A stretch of 64,000 bases of DNA from CAZLBC01 sp964557575. GTDB taxonomy: Bacteria > Planctomycetota > Phycisphaerae > SM23-33. Of the stretch, positions 1-9,712 are shown piece after piece. The notes beneath the pieces were generated by a model, which was given only the letters and a program-made list of their open reading frames with translations, did not search any database and was not told the DNA's origin. A program made the translations under genes and the position numbers. The stretch covers positions 1-64,000 of the forward strand of contig CAZLBC010000004.1 of NCBI GenBank assembly GCA_964557575.1, given 5' to 3'. Each line of letters opens with the position of its first letter. Within the stretch, counting starts at the first letter, position 1.

Positions 1-828
1 AATGATATATCGCAATCCGCCGTTTCACAGCAACTCGCCAGGGTGGAAAAGCAGATGTCCGTTCAACTGATAAACCGGGGCGGGGGAACGATATCGACCA
101 CCGATGCGGGACAGGCGTATTATGAAGCTTCAAAGGATATACTCCGTCGGTACGAGACGATGATTCAAAGCATACGGGAATCGTGCGAAAAAGACGAGGG
201 GATCATGCGCGTCGGGACCGTGTATTCCATCGGTTTTTACATACTGGAACCGCTGGTGCGGACCCTTGCAGACCCCTTTCCCGAAACAGAACTGCAACTG
301 GAGTACACCTCGCATTCCGATATCGTCGAGCAGGTGCGGTCAGGGGCATTCACCATGGGAATACTGTCCTGTGGAAAAGTCAGGAAACCGCTGGTATCCA
401 CGCACGTGGCTGATGAGACGCTCGTTGCCGTTTGCGGGAAGTCTTATGACATCGATAACGAAGAGACGATTTCCGTTTCCGCACTCGCCGCGCTGGACCT
501 GGTGGGATTTTCCGATGAACTGCCGTTGAAGGAACATATCGACAGGTTGTTCAGGGCGGCGGGAACCGGCATGCGGGTACGCATGGAATTCGACAATTGC
601 GAACTGATAAAGCGGGCATTGATGTTGAACAAGGGGGTTTCGATTCTTCCCGAGAGCGCGGTCCGGGAAGAAGTGGACACGGGTGTATTGCGCAGTATCA
701 GGATCGAAGGCCCCGCACCCTGGACACGGCCGGTGTGTGCCGTTCAAAAAAGCCGTGACGCCGGTGGGGCGGTTGCCGAAGCGCTTATCGACGCGGTTTC
801 CCGGGTACTGTGCACATCAGCCGAATGA
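1..828 (+). CDS. LysR-family transcriptional regulator, 5' end outside window
   Basis: The reading frame is open from base 1. Its first codons encode the second half of a LysR winged helix (SQSAVSQQLARVEKQ, then NRGGGTISTTDAG), so the true start lies upstream and the gene is partial. The rest is a periplasmic-binding-like effector domain of about 190 residues (RVGTVYSIGFYILEPLV onwards). LysR proteins bind DNA as tetramers and usually control a neighbouring or divergent gene, which is not visible here. The effector cannot be read from the sequence. The next gene lies convergently on the other strand. Confidence 0.85.
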   Translation, partial: NDISQSAVSQQLARVEKQMSVQLINRGGGTISTTDAGQAYYEASKDILRRYETMIQSIRESCEKDEGIMRVGTVYSIGFYILEPLVRTLADPFPETELQLEYTSHSDIVEQVRSGAFTMGILSCGKVRKPLVSTHVADETLVAVCGKSYDIDNEETISVSALAALDLVGFSDELPLKEHIDRLFRAAGTGMRVRMEFDNCELIKRALMLNKGVSILPESAVREEVDTGVLRSIRIEGPAPWTRPVCAVQKSRDAGGAVAEALIDAVSRVLCTSAE

Positions 829-870
829 CGCAAAGGCGTCCCGGCGGGTACCTGTCGAACCGGTGTTCGG

Positions 871-1944
871 TTATCGCACCTTGACCTTGAATTCTTCGTT
901 TTTTCTGATATCGGCGATAAATGCCGTGACGAGTTCGGTGAACTTGCCCAAGTCCCTCATGTCAACCATTTCCACCGTTGTATGCATGTAGCGCAACGGC
1001 AGTCCCACCACCGTTGAGGGGGTTCCTCCATTCTTCGTCCACATCGCCAGCGCATCGGTTCCCCCGCAGGTGGAGAAGGTTTCGATCTGGTAGTCTATGT
1101 TCTTTTTTTCAGCCACTTTTCTGAGTTTTTTTACGAGCAGGGGGTGATGTTCACGGCCGATGGATACCGTCGGCCCTTTTCCCATTTCGATCTCGCCGTA
1201 CCGCTTGACATCGATACCGGGCGTGTCGGTTGCATGCGTCACCTCTGAAATCACCACCGCGTCGGGAGTGATATTGAAAACGTTCATGGCGGCGCCGTGG
1301 CAACCCGTTTCCTCCTGAATAGAACTGACGGCGTAGAGGGAACAATTCAATCTGGATTTGCGGGACGCTGATTTTCGGAGTACCTCCGCAGCTATCCAGC
1401 ATCCGATGCGGTCGTCGAGCGCCCTGCCGACGGCGATGTTTTTGTTTATCATTTCGAACGCTTCCACGAAGGTGATGGGGTCGCCTACGGAAACCTTGCG
1501 TTTTGCCGCGGCACCGTCTGCAGCGCCGATGTCGACGTATATTTCATGAATCTTTGGTGTTTTCTCCCGGTCTTTCTTGTCGATAAGGTGTATCGCCTTC
1601 GCGCCGATGACGCCGCGGACCGGACCGTTTCCGGTGTGAATATCGACTCTTTTGCCGCGGGCCAGCGCGGGATCAACCCCGCCGATATTCTGGATATAGA
1701 TAAACCCTTTATCCGTGATGTGCTTGACCATGAGACCGATTTCATCCATGTGTCCTTCGACGATAATCCTGGGCTTATTCCCCGGGTTCAAAACCGCGAC
1801 CGCGTTTCCGTAGGCGTCGGTGCTGACTTCATCCGCGTATGCGCCGACGTAATCGCACCACACCCTCTGGGCATCGGACTCGTATCCGCTCGGCGAAGGA
1901 GTAGTCAGGATATCTTCCAGAAAATGCAGGGATTCTTTTCGCAT
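871..1944 (-). CDS. M42 family metallo-aminopeptidase
   Basis: 357 residues, the usual length for M42 (glutamyl/deblocking aminopeptidase, FrvX/YsdC type) enzymes, cytosolic dodecamers that trim peptides with two metal ions. Expected ligands are visible: H65 and D67 in EGHMDEIG, D177/D178 in GRALDDRIG, the catalytic Glu pair E211/E212 in QEETGCHGA, and H321 in the C-terminal YMHTTVEM. Substrate preference within the family cannot be read from sequence. It stands alone, convergent with the LysR gene and divergent from the sensor kinase across a gap of about 150 bp. Confidence 0.9.
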   Translation of the reverse strand: MRKESLHFLEDILTTPSPSGYESDAQRVWCDYVGAYADEVSTDAYGNAVAVLNPGNKPRIIVEGHMDEIGLMVKHITDKGFIYIQNIGGVDPALARGKRVDIHTGNGPVRGVIGAKAIHLIDKKDREKTPKIHEIYVDIGAADGAAAKRKVSVGDPITFVEAFEMINKNIAVGRALDDRIGCWIAAEVLRKSASRKSRLNCSLYAVSSIQEETGCHGAAMNVFNITPDAVVISEVTHATDTPGIDVKRYGEIEMGKGPTVSIGREHHPLLVKKLRKVAEKKNIDYQIETFSTCGGTDALAMWTKNGGTPSTVVGLPLRYMHTTVEMVDMRDLGKFTELVTAFIADIRKNEEFKVKVR

Positions 1945-2104
1945 TGTTGATCCTTCTAATCTCGTGTTCGATTATATTATTTTTAAGGTATTTGCCTGAA
2001 AGGCTATTGCCTTGTGCGTATGTTAATTTATTTTGTAGAGGACGGCAATAAGCGCACGTAATGTGTATCAGAGTATATTCCGTATTATGCGGAGTTTGAC
2101 CTGT

Positions 2105-3976
2105 ATGACCATAGGAATCAGGACGAAACTCGTATTAATGATGGTGGCGGTAGCGCTCCTGCCCCTTCTCGCGGCCCTGAGTATTATCGTGGTAGGCGGC
2201 AAGAAACTGCACATGGAGACCTTTGGTCAGGGGGCCCTCGCCTGCGTTTCCTCACGGGCCGACAGTATTGAGAACCACATTGTCCGGGATATACACTTGC
2301 TTGAGGTGTCACTTCATAATTCATTGATTGCAAATGTATTAAAACGAAATGAAACGGGTCGGCCCCGGGGCGTAAAGGGCGGGGAAAATTCCGACGCGAT
2401 TTCTGAAGTGATCGACCGTATCCTGCAGGGCAGGGGATTCCTGGGGGCGGCACTCATCGGACGTGCCGGCGAGGTGGTTTATTCGAGTTTGCCCGAATTT
2501 GAAACTGATTTTCAGGGAGCCACATGGCTTGATCGCTGCAGCAACGACGGGGATGGCATGATCTATCTTTCGCGGGTGGAGCCCTGTAATCGCGGGGGAT
2601 TTACCCGGATCGGCGTACCGCTGTTCGGGGAGGGCCGCGTGGTGGGTGTCGCGGTGGTATACGTGTCGCTCGAAAAATGGATTGGCGACTGCACGGTCGC
2701 CTGGGGTGATTACGACATGGAACTGTTCCTGATTAACGATAACGGCAGTATCATGTACTGCAACGATATTCGGAAAGGAACAAGCGGCTACGCCTCGGGA
2801 ATGCACACCTATCCGGGCATTGGCAGTCAGGCATGGGAGTCCGGCGGGGTTCTTAAAGACGCCGAACGCAACCGGCTTGAAGCGATTTCGTTTATCCGCA
2901 TTCCCAGAAGGATCGAGGGGATCGAAACCGAGATGCCCCGCTGGCGGTTGGTTGCGTCGATCAATATGACTGTTGTGGAGAAGCAGGTGGCGCACCTGGG
3001 GGCCATCTTTGTGCTCGTGGGATTATCCATCATCATCTCGGTGTTCCTCATAGGGGTTTTCGTGATCGATCGTCGGATTATCAAGAGGATACGGCGTCTG
3101 AGCAGCAGGGCGAAGAAGGTGGCTGAGGGTGATCTGGATACCCGGATACTGCCGAGCCATGCCGGATCGAGAATACTCGGCTTTGATGAGATTGACGACC
3201 TCGGCATCGATTTGAACAATATGGTACAGAAACTTCGCCGGACTCACGAGGAACTCGAAGAGTCGGTGGAGTTAAAGGAGAACTTTATCCGCATAGCCGG
3301 GCATGAACTCAGAACCCCGGTCAGCTATATCATCGGCATGGCCACTCTCATGAAGTCGACGGATAATGTCGGCCGCCTCACGGATGCAATGGAAACCATA
3401 CGCTTCAAGGCCAGCCGGCTCGATGAGATTATTCAGGCCATGTTCAAATTGATCCCCGAGAAAAATCTCAAGGAAGAACTTTCGCTCTCGTGGATCAATG
3501 TGGCGGAATTGATCGAGCGAGTGAAGGAGGACTGCCGACACTGGATCAACCGCCGCCGGCAGCACCTCGACATTGTGACCGATATCGGTGAGGAACAAAT
3601 CTATGCCGATAAAAACAAGCTGGTGGATATAGTCATGAACCTGGCGATGAATGCCGTCAAATTCACGCCGGACGAGGGTGCCGTTACCATATCGATACAG
3701 AAAGAACTGGGCGAGAAGATCTCTATTGCCGTGACGGACGAGGGGCCGGGTATACCGGAGAAAGACCGGCCCCACGTCTTTGAACCGTTTTACAGCGGTG
3801 GCGAGGTATTGAGGCATTCAACCGGAAAGAGCGGGTTCCACAAGAAAGGCATGGGCCTCGGGCTGGCGATAGTAAAACACTTCGTTGAACTTCACCGGGG
3901 TAATGTCGATTTCACGACCGGGACCGCCGGTACAACTTTTACCGTCTGGCTGCCGATACGCCCCGGGAACGAATAA
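2105..3976 (+). CDS. membrane sensor histidine kinase with HAMP domain
   Basis: Domain order: transmembrane segment (about residues 8-32), a Cache-like extracytoplasmic sensor of about 260 residues, a second transmembrane segment (about 298-320), HAMP, HisKA with phospho-acceptor His400 in the H-box AGHELRTP, then HATPase_c with N-box (NLAMNAVKF), G1 (TDEGPGIP) and G2 (KGMGLGLAIV). All ATP-binding boxes are intact, so it should be active. I chose the ATG at 2105 because GGAG lies about 10 bases upstream and the transmembrane helix then sits near the N-terminus; ATG 2087 and GTG 2063 are also in frame. Its likely partner is the convergent REC gene 6 bp away. The ligand is unknown. Confidence 0.88.
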   Translation: MTIGIRTKLVLMMVAVALLPLLAALSIIVVGGKKLHMETFGQGALACVSSRADSIENHIVRDIHLLEVSLHNSLIANVLKRNETGRPRGVKGGENSDAISEVIDRILQGRGFLGAALIGRAGEVVYSSLPEFETDFQGATWLDRCSNDGDGMIYLSRVEPCNRGGFTRIGVPLFGEGRVVGVAVVYVSLEKWIGDCTVAWGDYDMELFLINDNGSIMYCNDIRKGTSGYASGMHTYPGIGSQAWESGGVLKDAERNRLEAISFIRIPRRIEGIETEMPRWRLVASINMTVVEKQVAHLGAIFVLVGLSIIISVFLIGVFVIDRRIIKRIRRLSSRAKKVAEGDLDTRILPSHAGSRILGFDEIDDLGIDLNNMVQKLRRTHEELEESVELKENFIRIAGHELRTPVSYIIGMATLMKSTDNVGRLTDAMETIRFKASRLDEIIQAMFKLIPEKNLKEELSLSWINVAELIERVKEDCRHWINRRRQHLDIVTDIGEEQIYADKNKLVDIVMNLAMNAVKFTPDEGAVTISIQKELGEKISIAVTDEGPGIPEKDRPHVFEPFYSGGEVLRHSTGKSGFHKKGMGLGLAIVKHFVELHRGNVDFTTGTAGTTFTVWLPIRPGNE

Positions 3977-3982
3977 GACCGC

Positions 3983-4384
3983 TTACGCCTCTGCACAATC
4001 ACTGTTTCCCGTTACCGCCAGCAATTGCCTGAGTGTCTGGACGATTTCATCGGGAGAAAATGGTTTTATAAAAAAGGCGTTTGCGCCGGAACGGTATCCC
4101 CGTTCGATGCTCGATGACTCATTCATCGCCGTGATCATAATAATCGGCAGACGGGGATTTTCGGCCATAGTGCGCAGTTTGCAGCACGTTTCGAAACCAT
4201 CCATTTCAGGCAGCATTATGTCGAGAAGTATGCCGTCAACTTTTTTCTGCCTGAATAGATCGAGGGCTTCCTTGCCGGTATAGGCGGGAAAGGAGTCCAT
4301 GCTGTGGATGGCGAGCAACTCCCGCTGTAACTCGTTCATTTCAGCGTCGTCTTCAACAACCATTATGACAGGAACATCGGGCAT
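3983..4384 (-). CDS. single-domain response regulator (REC only)
   Basis: 133 residues forming one receiver domain with no output domain. Acidic pocket EDD at 11-13, phospho-acceptor D55 in ILLDIMLPEMDG, the conserved Thr in MITAM and the Lys in FFIKPF are all present. Stand-alone receivers act by protein-protein contact or as phosphotransfer intermediates. It lies tail to tail with the sensor kinase, six bases between the stop codons, which suggests a functional pair although the two are not co-transcribed. Its target is not evident. Confidence 0.88.
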   Translation of the reverse strand: MPDVPVIMVVEDDAEMNELQRELLAIHSMDSFPAYTGKEALDLFRQKKVDGILLDIMLPEMDGFETCCKLRTMAENPRLPIIMITAMNESSSIERGYRSGANAFFIKPFSPDEIVQTLRQLLAVTGNSDCAEA

Positions 4385-4693
4385 CGTATTTCTTTTTTCC
4401 GGTTATGTTGTTTCGGAAATAATAATGGCTATCTGCCCATCCTTCACGTTATTAACCGGATATTTCAAGAAGTTTTTTCGCGAAAACGGGTCGCTCCGCG
4501 CCCCTGCTTTCCCTCAGGTTTGATGATGAGGTTTTATTTCGGAACCACCTTCCCGAGCGGGTTTTTTCTGTGCTGCCAGAGTTGCGGAGATGCAAAATAT
4601 TATTTTTGTGCTAAAATGCACTTTTACAAGAGGTTCCGATGAGGGATCATGGTGAAATAACACCCTTGTGCACACGAGATCCGTTTTCTGAGT
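4385..4693. other. intergenic region between divergent genes
   Basis: 309 bp between the start of the receiver gene and the start of the hypothetical gene ahead of nadB. It must hold both divergent promoters. It is more AT-rich than the surrounding genes, especially around 4590-4630. I see no convincing RNA, repeat or operator. Confidence 0.5.
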
Positions 4694-5182
4694 ATGAGAT
4701 GTAATACCCATATACCGCACCTGCCTTCATTGCAGACGATCCTGAAGGCCCTGGACATCTACCGGAAGCATGCTTACGGTGGGTCGTGGCCCGATTCCGT
4801 CAGGACAGTATTACCCGATACGGACGCTAACCCTTCCGACTGGCTTATGAATGATATGGCGGAACGTGAGCCCAAAGACAGCTCACTCGATGGGCTTGTG
4901 TCCGTTGCTTTCAGGCTTGGAAATGAACTGTATCCCAACATGAAACTGAAGCTCACCCGTACCCCTGAAGGCGATTCGTTCATATTTACCGTCGATGCAC
5001 ATGACGAAGTGCTCATCGCTGATGAAGGTTCACCGGACCGGGAAATGCTCGAAGAACTCAAGGCGCATAACGCCGCGTTGAGCAGGGATATAACCCGGGA
5101 GTGGGACCGGGCCGGTATCCAGACGGAAAAAGGGTACCTTCGGAGGAGGATCAGGCGGCATAAACGCTTCTTAAACCGGTAA
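4694..5182 (+). CDS. hypothetical protein upstream of nadB
   Basis: 162 residues, no recognised domain. The N-terminal half is mixed helical and acidic (ILKALDIYRKHAYGG), the middle looks like a small beta-rich module (LKLTRTPEGDSFIFTVDAHDE), and the C-terminus is strongly basic (YLRRRIRRHKRFLNR). No signal peptide or membrane segment, so probably cytosolic. It lies 10 bp ahead of nadB on the same strand and is probably co-transcribed. Function unknown; a role tied to NAD synthesis would rest on position alone. Confidence 0.65.
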   Translation: MRCNTHIPHLPSLQTILKALDIYRKHAYGGSWPDSVRTVLPDTDANPSDWLMNDMAEREPKDSSLDGLVSVAFRLGNELYPNMKLKLTRTPEGDSFIFTVDAHDEVLIADEGSPDREMLEELKAHNAALSRDITREWDRAGIQTEKGYLRRRIRRHKRFLNR

Positions 5183-5192
5183 AGGATTGACC

Positions 5193-6857
5193 ATGCCTTA
5201 TACAAGCAATCCCTATCTGCAACGCCGTTTTCTGGTTGGTTTCGAAGAAAGAAAATTGCCGCACATATTCACTGATATCCTCGTCATCGGCGGCGGTGCC
5301 GCCGGTATGTGTGCGGCGATGGCTGCTGCCGATTACGGGGAAGTCATCGTGCTTGCAAAGGGTGAGGAAACCGGATCGAACACCTTTTACGCCCAGGGAG
5401 GGCTGGCGGCGGCGATCGCCGCGGATGACACCTGCGATGAACATATCGCCGATACCATCGAAACGGGAAAGGGCATGTGCGATGAGACCGTAGTCAGGGA
5501 ATGCCTGGGGGCCGCGCCGGACTACATCGACCGGCTTCGCGGGTACGGTGTTCTTTTCGACAGTGACGGTGACGGGCTCTCGCTCGCGCGGGAAGGTGGA
5601 CACCGCAAGGCGCGGGTCATACACGGGGAGGGCGATTCGACGGGGCGTATCATAATCGAATCCTTGCTGCCGCTTGTCAAATCACGAGGCAATGTCAAGG
5701 TGTTCGATAATTGCTTCGCCCTGGATATACTTACGAGCCCGCTGCGCGGCGGCCCCGGTTCCAAATGCATCGGGGTCCTGACCGATCACCCCCGGTTCGG
5801 GATGCAGATTATCGTTGCCGCCAAAACAATACTGGCAACCGGGGGTGCCGGCATGTTGTGGCGTGAGACGACGAATCCTCCCTGTGCCACGGGAGACGGC
5901 CTGGCGATGGCGTTCAGGGCCGGCGCTGCGCTGGCTGACATGGAGTTGATGCAATTTCATCCCACGACGCTATACGTGGCGGGTGCGGGGCGGTTCCTCA
6001 TCTCTGAAGCGGTACGGGGCGAAGGCGGCCGTCTCCTTGATCGGAACGGCAATCGATTTATGCAGAAATACCACGACATGCTTGAACTGGCTCCGCGCGA
6101 CGTAGTCAGCAGGGCGATTGTCGACCAAATGCAGCAGTCGGGCGGCTCTCCGGTATACATCGATGTGCGTCATATCGGCAGGGATGATTTCGCCGCGCGG
6201 TTTCCGACGATTTACCGCAAGTGTTTTGATTTCGACATCGATCCCGGCAAAGACCTGATTCCGGTACACCCCTCGGCCCACTACATGATCGGCGGTGTTC
6301 GCGTGGATTCCTGTTGTCGTACCGGTATCGGGGAATTATGGTGTTGCGGCGAAGCGTCGTGTACCGGTCTGCACGGTGCGAACCGCCTCGCGTCCAACAG
6401 TATTACCGAAGCTATTGTTTTCGGTCACCGGTGCGGCGGAATGGCCGGGGAATCGCTGGAGGGGAACGGCGGTGCGCGGCCCGCATACATCGGGGATATG
6501 AACTGGGAGCTTGAGCCTTCCGACAGGACGGAACTCGACCTGGCCGATATCCGCAATTCTCTTCGTTCCGTAATGTGGAAAAACGTCGGTATTCTCCGCA
6601 ACGGTCCGCGTCTCGCGGAAACCATGGAAATCATCGACTTCTGGGGGCGCTACGTGCTCGACAAGGAATTCTGCTCGGATCACGAAGGATGGCAGATACA
6701 AAACATGCTGACGGTGGGTAGGCTCGTTACCGAGATGGCCATGCTGAGAACCGAGACGCGCGGCGTCCATTGCCGCGAGGATTTTCCGGAAACAAATGCC
6801 GCGTGGGCCCGGCACCAGACGGTCAGACGCACCGACAACCAACTGGTCGTGGAGTGA
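5193..6857 (+). CDS. nadB: L-aspartate oxidase
   Basis: 554 residues. FAD-dependent oxidation of L-aspartate to iminoaspartate, the first step of de novo NAD synthesis; in anaerobes fumarate can replace oxygen as electron acceptor. The dinucleotide-binding motif VIGGGAAG is at residues 31-38, followed by the family signatures GSNTFYAQGG, HxEGDSTGR-type RVIHGEGDSTGR, QFHPTTLY, HPSAHYMIGG and GLHGANRLASNS. The C-terminal helical domain of the succinate dehydrogenase/fumarate reductase flavoprotein fold is present. ATG 5193 is preferred over TTG 5187 because AAAGGA ends six bases before it. nadA and nadC are not in the window. Confidence 0.95.
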   Translation: MPYTSNPYLQRRFLVGFEERKLPHIFTDILVIGGGAAGMCAAMAAADYGEVIVLAKGEETGSNTFYAQGGLAAAIAADDTCDEHIADTIETGKGMCDETVVRECLGAAPDYIDRLRGYGVLFDSDGDGLSLAREGGHRKARVIHGEGDSTGRIIIESLLPLVKSRGNVKVFDNCFALDILTSPLRGGPGSKCIGVLTDHPRFGMQIIVAAKTILATGGAGMLWRETTNPPCATGDGLAMAFRAGAALADMELMQFHPTTLYVAGAGRFLISEAVRGEGGRLLDRNGNRFMQKYHDMLELAPRDVVSRAIVDQMQQSGGSPVYIDVRHIGRDDFAARFPTIYRKCFDFDIDPGKDLIPVHPSAHYMIGGVRVDSCCRTGIGELWCCGEASCTGLHGANRLASNSITEAIVFGHRCGGMAGESLEGNGGARPAYIGDMNWELEPSDRTELDLADIRNSLRSVMWKNVGILRNGPRLAETMEIIDFWGRYVLDKEFCSDHEGWQIQNMLTVGRLVTEMAMLRTETRGVHCREDFPETNAAWARHQTVRRTDNQLVVE

Positions 6858-6870
6858 TATCGCCGGACGA

Positions 6871-8076
6871 TCAGTCTTTCACCAGGCGGGCAAAGCGGCG
6901 TTTGCCGACCTTGAGAACCTGCCCGTGGTTTGGATCCACTTCCTGTTCGACCGCGGTGATTTTTTTACCGTCTATGCTGACGGCGCCCTGTCTGATCAGT
7001 CGCTTTGCCTCTCCGCGGGAGGAAGCGAGTCCGGCCCCGACCACAAGATTGACGATGCCCAGCGGTGCCGTGTCGAGCCTGGTTTCAGGCATCTTTTCGG
7101 GTGTTCCCTGTTCTTTGAAGATGTGGTCGAATTCTCTTTCGGCCGCGGCTGCCGTCTCCGTGCCGTAGAATTGCTCGACGATGGTACGGGCAAGCCTCGC
7201 CTTGGCTTTTCGGGGATGGGTCTTTTCGGGATCGCATATCGCCGCGATTTCGTGTTCCGGCAGCGGAGTCAGCAGCAGGTAGTAGTGATCTATAATGTCG
7301 TCGGGTATTGACATGACCTTGCCGAACATGTTCCGGGGCGTATCGTTTATCGCTATGAAGTTTCCCTTCGACTTACTCATCTTTTCCGTGCCGTCCAGTC
7401 CCCGCAGAATCGGCATCGTCATCACTACCTGGGGCCGCATCCCCGATTTTTCCTGCATGTCTCTGCCCACGAGGTTGTTGAACGTCTGGTCGGTACCCCC
7501 GAGTTCGACGTCGGCCTCTACGCGGATCGAATCGTATCCCTGCATGAGGGGGTAGAGAAATTCGTGTATTCCTATCGGTTTGTTGTCCCGAAAGCGATTC
7601 TTGAAGGTGTCTCTTTCCATCATCCGCGCCACGGTCATGTTGCCGGCCATTTTCAGGACATCTTCGAAAGACAGCGATTCAAGCCATTCGCTGTTGTAAC
7701 GGACATCGAGCTTGTCTTCGGAAACAGCGAGGATTTTTCCCGCCTGGTCGAAATAGGTTTTTGCATTCGATTTGATTTCGCTGTCGGTGAGGACCGGCCT
7801 GGTCTTGTTCGCGCCGGTGGGATCACCGATTTTAGCGGTGTAATCCCCGATAATGATGACGGCCTTGTGTCCGAGGTCCTGGAACGATTTCAGTTTGCGG
7901 AGGACGACGACGTGTCCGAGGTGTATGTCCGGCGCGGTCGGGTCGAGCCCGAGTTTGACCCGCATGCTTTTACCGCTTTTCAGCCGCTCTTCCAGTTCTT
8001 CGCGGGTGCAGACGGTTTCGCACCCGCGCAGCACTGTTTCGATATCATCGTTTTTTTCCGCTTTTTCTCGATTCAT
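6871..8076 (-). CDS. tyrS: tyrosyl-tRNA synthetase
   Basis: 401 residues. Class Ic synthetase charging tRNA-Tyr. The HIGH signature is HLGH (52-55) within GLDPTAPDIHLGH, typical of the TyrRS subgroup found in many Gram-negative and anaerobic bacteria, and the second signature is KMSKS at about 231. A C-terminal S4 RNA-binding domain (about 340-400, SRGEAKRLIRQGAVSIDGKK) is complete. The gene converges with nadB 13 bp away. I looked for a T-box in the leader and found none. Confidence 0.96.
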   Translation of the reverse strand: MNREKAEKNDDIETVLRGCETVCTREELEERLKSGKSMRVKLGLDPTAPDIHLGHVVVLRKLKSFQDLGHKAVIIIGDYTAKIGDPTGANKTRPVLTDSEIKSNAKTYFDQAGKILAVSEDKLDVRYNSEWLESLSFEDVLKMAGNMTVARMMERDTFKNRFRDNKPIGIHEFLYPLMQGYDSIRVEADVELGGTDQTFNNLVGRDMQEKSGMRPQVVMTMPILRGLDGTEKMSKSKGNFIAINDTPRNMFGKVMSIPDDIIDHYYLLLTPLPEHEIAAICDPEKTHPRKAKARLARTIVEQFYGTETAAAAEREFDHIFKEQGTPEKMPETRLDTAPLGIVNLVVGAGLASSRGEAKRLIRQGAVSIDGKKITAVEQEVDPNHGQVLKVGKRRFARLVKD

Positions 8077-8239
8077 AATAGAGGAAGAATATACCTATTT
8101 GCCGATAAATTCAATCGGCGATTGCTTTATTGGTGTACATATCAAGGAGATAGCGTTAAAATCGACACGATTGAATGCGCCTTCACAATAGTACAAAATA
8201 ACTTATCTTACGAACATTATGAATGCCGACGGTTTCAAG

Positions 8240-9712
8240 ATGATCGTACGTAGAATCCATGTTCTTGCGCTGTTATCGATATGGATAACTGCTGCCGGCT
8301 GTGATTCTGAACCCATACGCCCATGCCCGGTGACGCTGAAGGAGTACCGTGAAATGGGCACGGTCGACAGGCAGAGCTGGCCGCCGTCCCGTATCGTTCA
8401 GATTAACCTGGCACGAATAGGCGATCGCGAACTGAAAATCGATAAGCGCCTCTCCTCCATGGCGGTGATTCAGCAAATAGGCATTGCCAACAGGGAACGA
8501 ATGGATGAACTCGCGCCGCTGTTGAACGACGCAGGGTGCCCGCCGCCGCTGAAAAAAGAGATATTAAAATTCCTGCTCGATCATAATTATTCAAACCTCG
8601 AGCCGCACCTGGTGCCCATGATGACCGGCTTGAACAAGGACGCGGAAACACGGAGTATCGTTCTGCAGTACCTTGCAAACAATCCCAGTTCCCGCATGCT
8701 CGCCGAGGTTGTCAGGGCATGGGCATCCAAGGACACGGGCCCCGAAGCCGAGGAGAGTTATCGCCGCGCGGTCAAAAGCATAACCGACCGGCCGTGGGAC
8801 AGCGCCCTGATCAGTGCCGTCAATTCAAACGAGTTCGATGCGCGGCCGGAAGCATTGACCATTCTCGCCGCCCGTCTCGATCCCGCGAGACTGAAAAAGG
8901 AAATGGTGTCCGTGGAACCCGCGACGGATACCGCGGCGGCGGCAAAAACCTTTATCGAGGAATTCAATTATATTCCCGCCGGCATTGCGGAAATCCGCAG
9001 CGCTGAACAGATTTTTCGAAAACACAAGGGCGGCATGAAAAGCGCGGCGTCGCTGAATACCAGGTGGAAACGGAATTACGGGTATTCCTTCACCGTGAAG
9101 GATTTCCATCTTATCAGCGGGCTTGCCGAGGACCCGTTGCGAACGATTCTGAACAAAACCCAGCTTATTCTCACAGTTGGAGAAGGCATCAATTCACGTA
9201 TTCATACCCGGCGTGAGAAAACGACCTACGATGACCGGTTCTGGGTCAATACCGATTCATTGAGCATCGTCGATCTCTGGAACCTGTATCTCATTGATGA
9301 GATGCTCGGGCAGGCTCGCACGCAGTTAAACGTCAACCTTCTTGCCGAAAACGATTATCTGGACAAGACGCATTCCTGGAGAGGGCTGGTTTTTTATCGA
9401 AACGGCGAGGCTGAACTGCTCTATTACCCGAGTACCGACAAGTACGCCGCAAAGTATCGGGAGGATTCGTCCGACTGTTTGTGCCGTTTCTTTTGCCATT
9501 TCGGAAAGATAAACAATGCCGAAAAGGCGGGGCCGTCGGCGCAGGAGCTTGACCGCGCGTCGCGGGGAAATTATTACGGGTTGGTTTTTACCAGGACGGG
9601 CAAGAAGACGTTTGTTGCACACTATTACAATCCACGGAACATCGCCGTTTCCCTCGGCCGGTATCCACTGCGGGAACTTGACGAGGAAACCCGTAAAGCA
9701 ATCAGGAAATAA
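8240..9712 (+). CDS. predicted lipoprotein, HEAT-like N-terminal region
   Basis: About 490 residues from ATG 8240 (in-frame ATG 8219 is possible). The start is a lipoprotein signal: basic MIVRRIH, hydrophobic core, then lipobox TAAGC, so the mature protein should be lipid-anchored at the cell envelope. Residues of about 60-230 have repeating helix pairs with alanine/leucine spacing that resemble HEAT repeats. The C-terminal half has mixed composition and a Cys cluster (DCLCRFFCHF). No catalytic motif was recognised. The palindromic element at 9713-9881 begins directly after its stop codon. Confidence 0.75.
   Translation: MIVRRIHVLALLSIWITAAGCDSEPIRPCPVTLKEYREMGTVDRQSWPPSRIVQINLARIGDRELKIDKRLSSMAVIQQIGIANRERMDELAPLLNDAGCPPPLKKEILKFLLDHNYSNLEPHLVPMMTGLNKDAETRSIVLQYLANNPSSRMLAEVVRAWASKDTGPEAEESYRRAVKSITDRPWDSALISAVNSNEFDARPEALTILAARLDPARLKKEMVSVEPATDTAAAAKTFIEEFNYIPAGIAEIRSAEQIFRKHKGGMKSAASLNTRWKRNYGYSFTVKDFHLISGLAEDPLRTILNKTQLILTVGEGINSRIHTRREKTTYDDRFWVNTDSLSIVDLWNLYLIDEMLGQARTQLNVNLLAENDYLDKTHSWRGLVFYRNGEAELLYYPSTDKYAAKYREDSSDCLCRFFCHFGKINNAEKAGPSAQELDRASRGNYYGLVFTRTGKKTFVAHYYNPRNIAVSLGRYPLRELDEETRKAIRK

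Noticed and set aside
4514..4720. 68-residue minus-strand frame in the intergenic region
   Set aside because: No ribosome site or family resemblance, and it overlaps the start of the gene ahead of nadB.
8101..8119. Hairpin GCCGAT/ATCGGC between tyrS and the lipoprotein gene as T-box or terminator
   Set aside because: Only six pairs, no T-box sequence and no T tract; probably chance in a divergent promoter region.
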